NCBI GenBank assembly: GCA_016704895.1 | Contig: JADIZG010000004.1 | Coordinates: forward strand, 39,823-103,822 | From: Betaproteobacteria bacterium | GTDB lineage: Bacteria > Pseudomonadota > Gammaproteobacteria > Burkholderiales > Casimicrobiaceae | Length of the DNA: 64,000 bases | Direction: 5' to 3' | Part shown: positions 62,722 through 64,000 of the stretch, one piece after another | How positions within the stretch are numbered: the first letter of the stretch is position 1 | Layout of the letters: each line of letters begins with the position of its first letter | Notes under the pieces: model-generated | What the model was told of the DNA's origin: nothing | The model's database searches: none | What the model saw: the letters and a program-made list of their open reading frames with translations, nothing else | Translations under genes and position numbers: made by a program

Positions 62722-63138
62722 TCAGGGCAGCTGGATCTTGCCGCCGCCGCCCATCCCGCCGGGCATTCCGCCAAGGCCGCCCATCCCGCCGCCCCCGGCC
62801 TGGGGAATCACGAGGCCGCTCGCGGCCTGGCGGCGCATCTCGGCCAGTTCCTTCATCGTGCGGTCGAGCGCCACCTTCGCGGCAGGGCCGTACCCGGCGA
62901 CCGCCCCGGCGAGCGACGTCGCCTCGATCTCGAAGCTGATCGGCAGCGCGCCCACCTGCGTCATGATCTGCGCCTCGCCCGTGTAGACGGTCGGGCGCTT
63001 CGGGTCGTCGCTCCCGTTCGCGTCGACGGGCACCAGCACGCGGATCGTGCCGAAGCGGCGGTCGGTGTAGATCTCCTCGCGGCAAAGCGAGGAGACGTCC
63101 ATCTGGATGTCGTCGGGGCGTTCGTTCGGGGCTGCCAT
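62722..63138 (-). CDS. Conserved cytosolic protein of unknown function
   Basis: 138 residues. RPDDIQMDVSSLCREEIYTD, RRFGTIRVLVPVDANG, PISFEIEATSLAGAVAGYGP, KVALDRTMKELAEMRRQAAS and a glycine-rich tail GGMGGLGGMPGGMGGGG ending KIQLP. I recognise the layout from many proteobacterial genomes, but no function is known. Confidence 0.75.
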   Translation of the reverse strand: MAAPNERPDDIQMDVSSLCREEIYTDRRFGTIRVLVPVDANGSDDPKRPTVYTGEAQIMTQVGALPISFEIEATSLAGAVAGYGPAAKVALDRTMKELAEMRRQAASGLVIPQAGGGGMGGLGGMPGGMGGGGKIQLP

Positions 63139-63197
63139 GGCGTGCCTTCGCGGGATTCGATCGCGAAATCCTAGCAGATGGCCGAACGACGGCCGCG

Positions 63198-64000
63198 TCA
63201 GTGCGACACGACGAGCGGGCCGACGCGAACCGCGTCCGGCGCCGCGAAGGCGTAGGCATCCATCGCGAGCGCCGGGCCGTCGAAGCCCGCGTACACGCGG
63301 TCCGCGACCGCGTCGCGGCCCGCCGCGCCCCAGGCGACGAAGATCGGAAGGAAATGTTCCTCCGACGGATGCGCGCGCGCGGCCCCCGGGCCTTGCTCGC
63401 GGTAGGCGACGAGCGCGTCGTCGTCGTGCCGCGCGAGCGTGTCCGCGAGCCAGCTCGCGAACGACGCGGCGTAGGGCAGCGGCGCGCGCTGGCCGTTCGA
63501 GGCGATCCAGTCGCGCAGGTTGTGGGTGACGTGGCCGGAGCCTATGACGAGCACGCCTTCGCGCGTGAGCGGCGCGAGCGCGCGGCCGACCGACAGGTGG
63601 TGCGCGGTGCCGCGGCCGGGCTGCACGGCGAGCTGGACGACCGGCACGTCGTGGTCCGGATACATGTGCATCATCGGCACCCACGCACCGTGGTCGATGC
63701 CGCGGCAGCCGTCCTGGCCGGTCGCGATGCCGCCCGCCTTGAGCAGGTCGACGACGCGCGCGGCCACGTCGGGCGCGCCGGGCGCCGGGTAGCGAATCCG
63801 GTAGAGCTCGTCGGGAAAGCCGCCGAAGTCGTGGATCGTCTCCGGCTTCGGATTCGCGGTCACCATCGGCACGCCGGTCTCCCAGTGCGCCGACACCATC
63901 AGCACCGCGCGCGGACGCGGCAGCGCGCGGGCGATGGCGGACCACGCCGCGCCCGCCTCGCCCGGGTCGACGGCGCGCATCGGCGAGCCGTGCGACAGGA
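63198..64000 (-). CDS. LigB/DODA-type extradiol dioxygenase family protein (5' end outside window)
   Basis: At least 267 residues; coding continues to the window edge (LSHGSP precedes MRAVDPGEAG). VLMVSAHWETGVPMVT with the metal histidine, HDFGGFPDELYRIRYPAPGA, GIDHGAWVPMMHMYPDHDVP, IGSGHVTHNLRDW and HPSEEHFLPIFVAWGAAG are the 4,5-DOPA dioxygenase/YgiD signatures. Non-heme Fe/Zn site from the conserved histidines. Likely aromatic ring cleavage; true substrate unknown. Confidence 0.92.
   Translation of the reverse strand, partial: LSHGSPMRAVDPGEAGAAWSAIARALPRPRAVLMVSAHWETGVPMVTANPKPETIHDFGGFPDELYRIRYPAPGAPDVAARVVDLLKAGGIATGQDGCRGIDHGAWVPMMHMYPDHDVPVVQLAVQPGRGTAHHLSVGRALAPLTREGVLVIGSGHVTHNLRDWIASNGQRAPLPYAASFASWLADTLARHDDDALVAYREQGPGAARAHPSEEHFLPIFVAWGAAGRDAVADRVYAGFDGPALAMDAYAFAAPDAVRVGPLVVSH

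Overview
Very G+C-rich DNA with short intergenic gaps, overlapping operons and protein types that look betaproteobacterial (Rhodocyclales/Burkholderiales/Nitrosomonadales-like is my inference; there is no rRNA or marker to prove it). The core, about 16.8-57 kb, is a respiratory denitrification island: periplasmic nitrate reductase (napDAGHB), two complete cytochrome cd1 nitrite reductases (nirS), the d1-heme pathway (nirE, nirC-F-DL-G-H-J-N), a NapC/NirT tetraheme cytochrome and an anaerobic ribonucleotide reductase. A Dnr-type Crp/Fnr regulator lies at the end of the island. About ten TTGAY-N4-RTCAA boxes stand in front of the anaerobic operons, so the whole block reads as one nitrogen-oxide regulon.

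Layout. 1-3.4 kb: DUF3300/DUF2950 pair and a secreted beta-helix protein. 3.5-9.4 kb (minus strand): galM, SMP-30, GH31, pdxA, rsmA. 9.5-9.9 kb: a poly-G tract, probably artefactual. 10-15 kb: azlCD, then a MoxR ATPase and a CoxE-like VWA protein separated by a GNAT and a UbiA-family gene. 15-16.8 kb: copper-related small proteins. 17-20 kb: nrdD, a free-standing glycyl-radical domain, nrdG. 20-34 kb: two heme-copper oxidase-type systems with ctaA, ctaB and SCO assembly genes, plus two unusual cytochrome b fusion proteins. 34-57 kb: nir and nap clusters. 57-64 kb: mixed housekeeping genes (YecA family, VOC, ADP-ribosylglycohydrolase, alpha/beta hydrolase, LigB-type dioxygenase).

How the genes fit together. 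Nap reduces nitrate to nitrite and NirS reduces nitrite to NO. No norB or norZ of the classical kind is present. Instead, both heme-copper subunit I proteins retain all six metal-binding histidines but lack the helix-VI tyrosine of A- and B-type oxygen reductases, and both operons carry Dnr boxes. I propose them as candidates for the missing NO-reducing step. One has a CuA subunit II (sNOR-like). The other has no subunit II and sits behind a cytochrome b-ferredoxin-MvhD fusion.

Sequence quality. Roughly a third of the genes carry single-base frameshifts with both halves clearly conserved, and two poly-G stretches sit beside palindromic repeats. This looks like uncorrected sequencing or assembly error rather than real decay, so I give merged coordinates for such genes and mark the shift.
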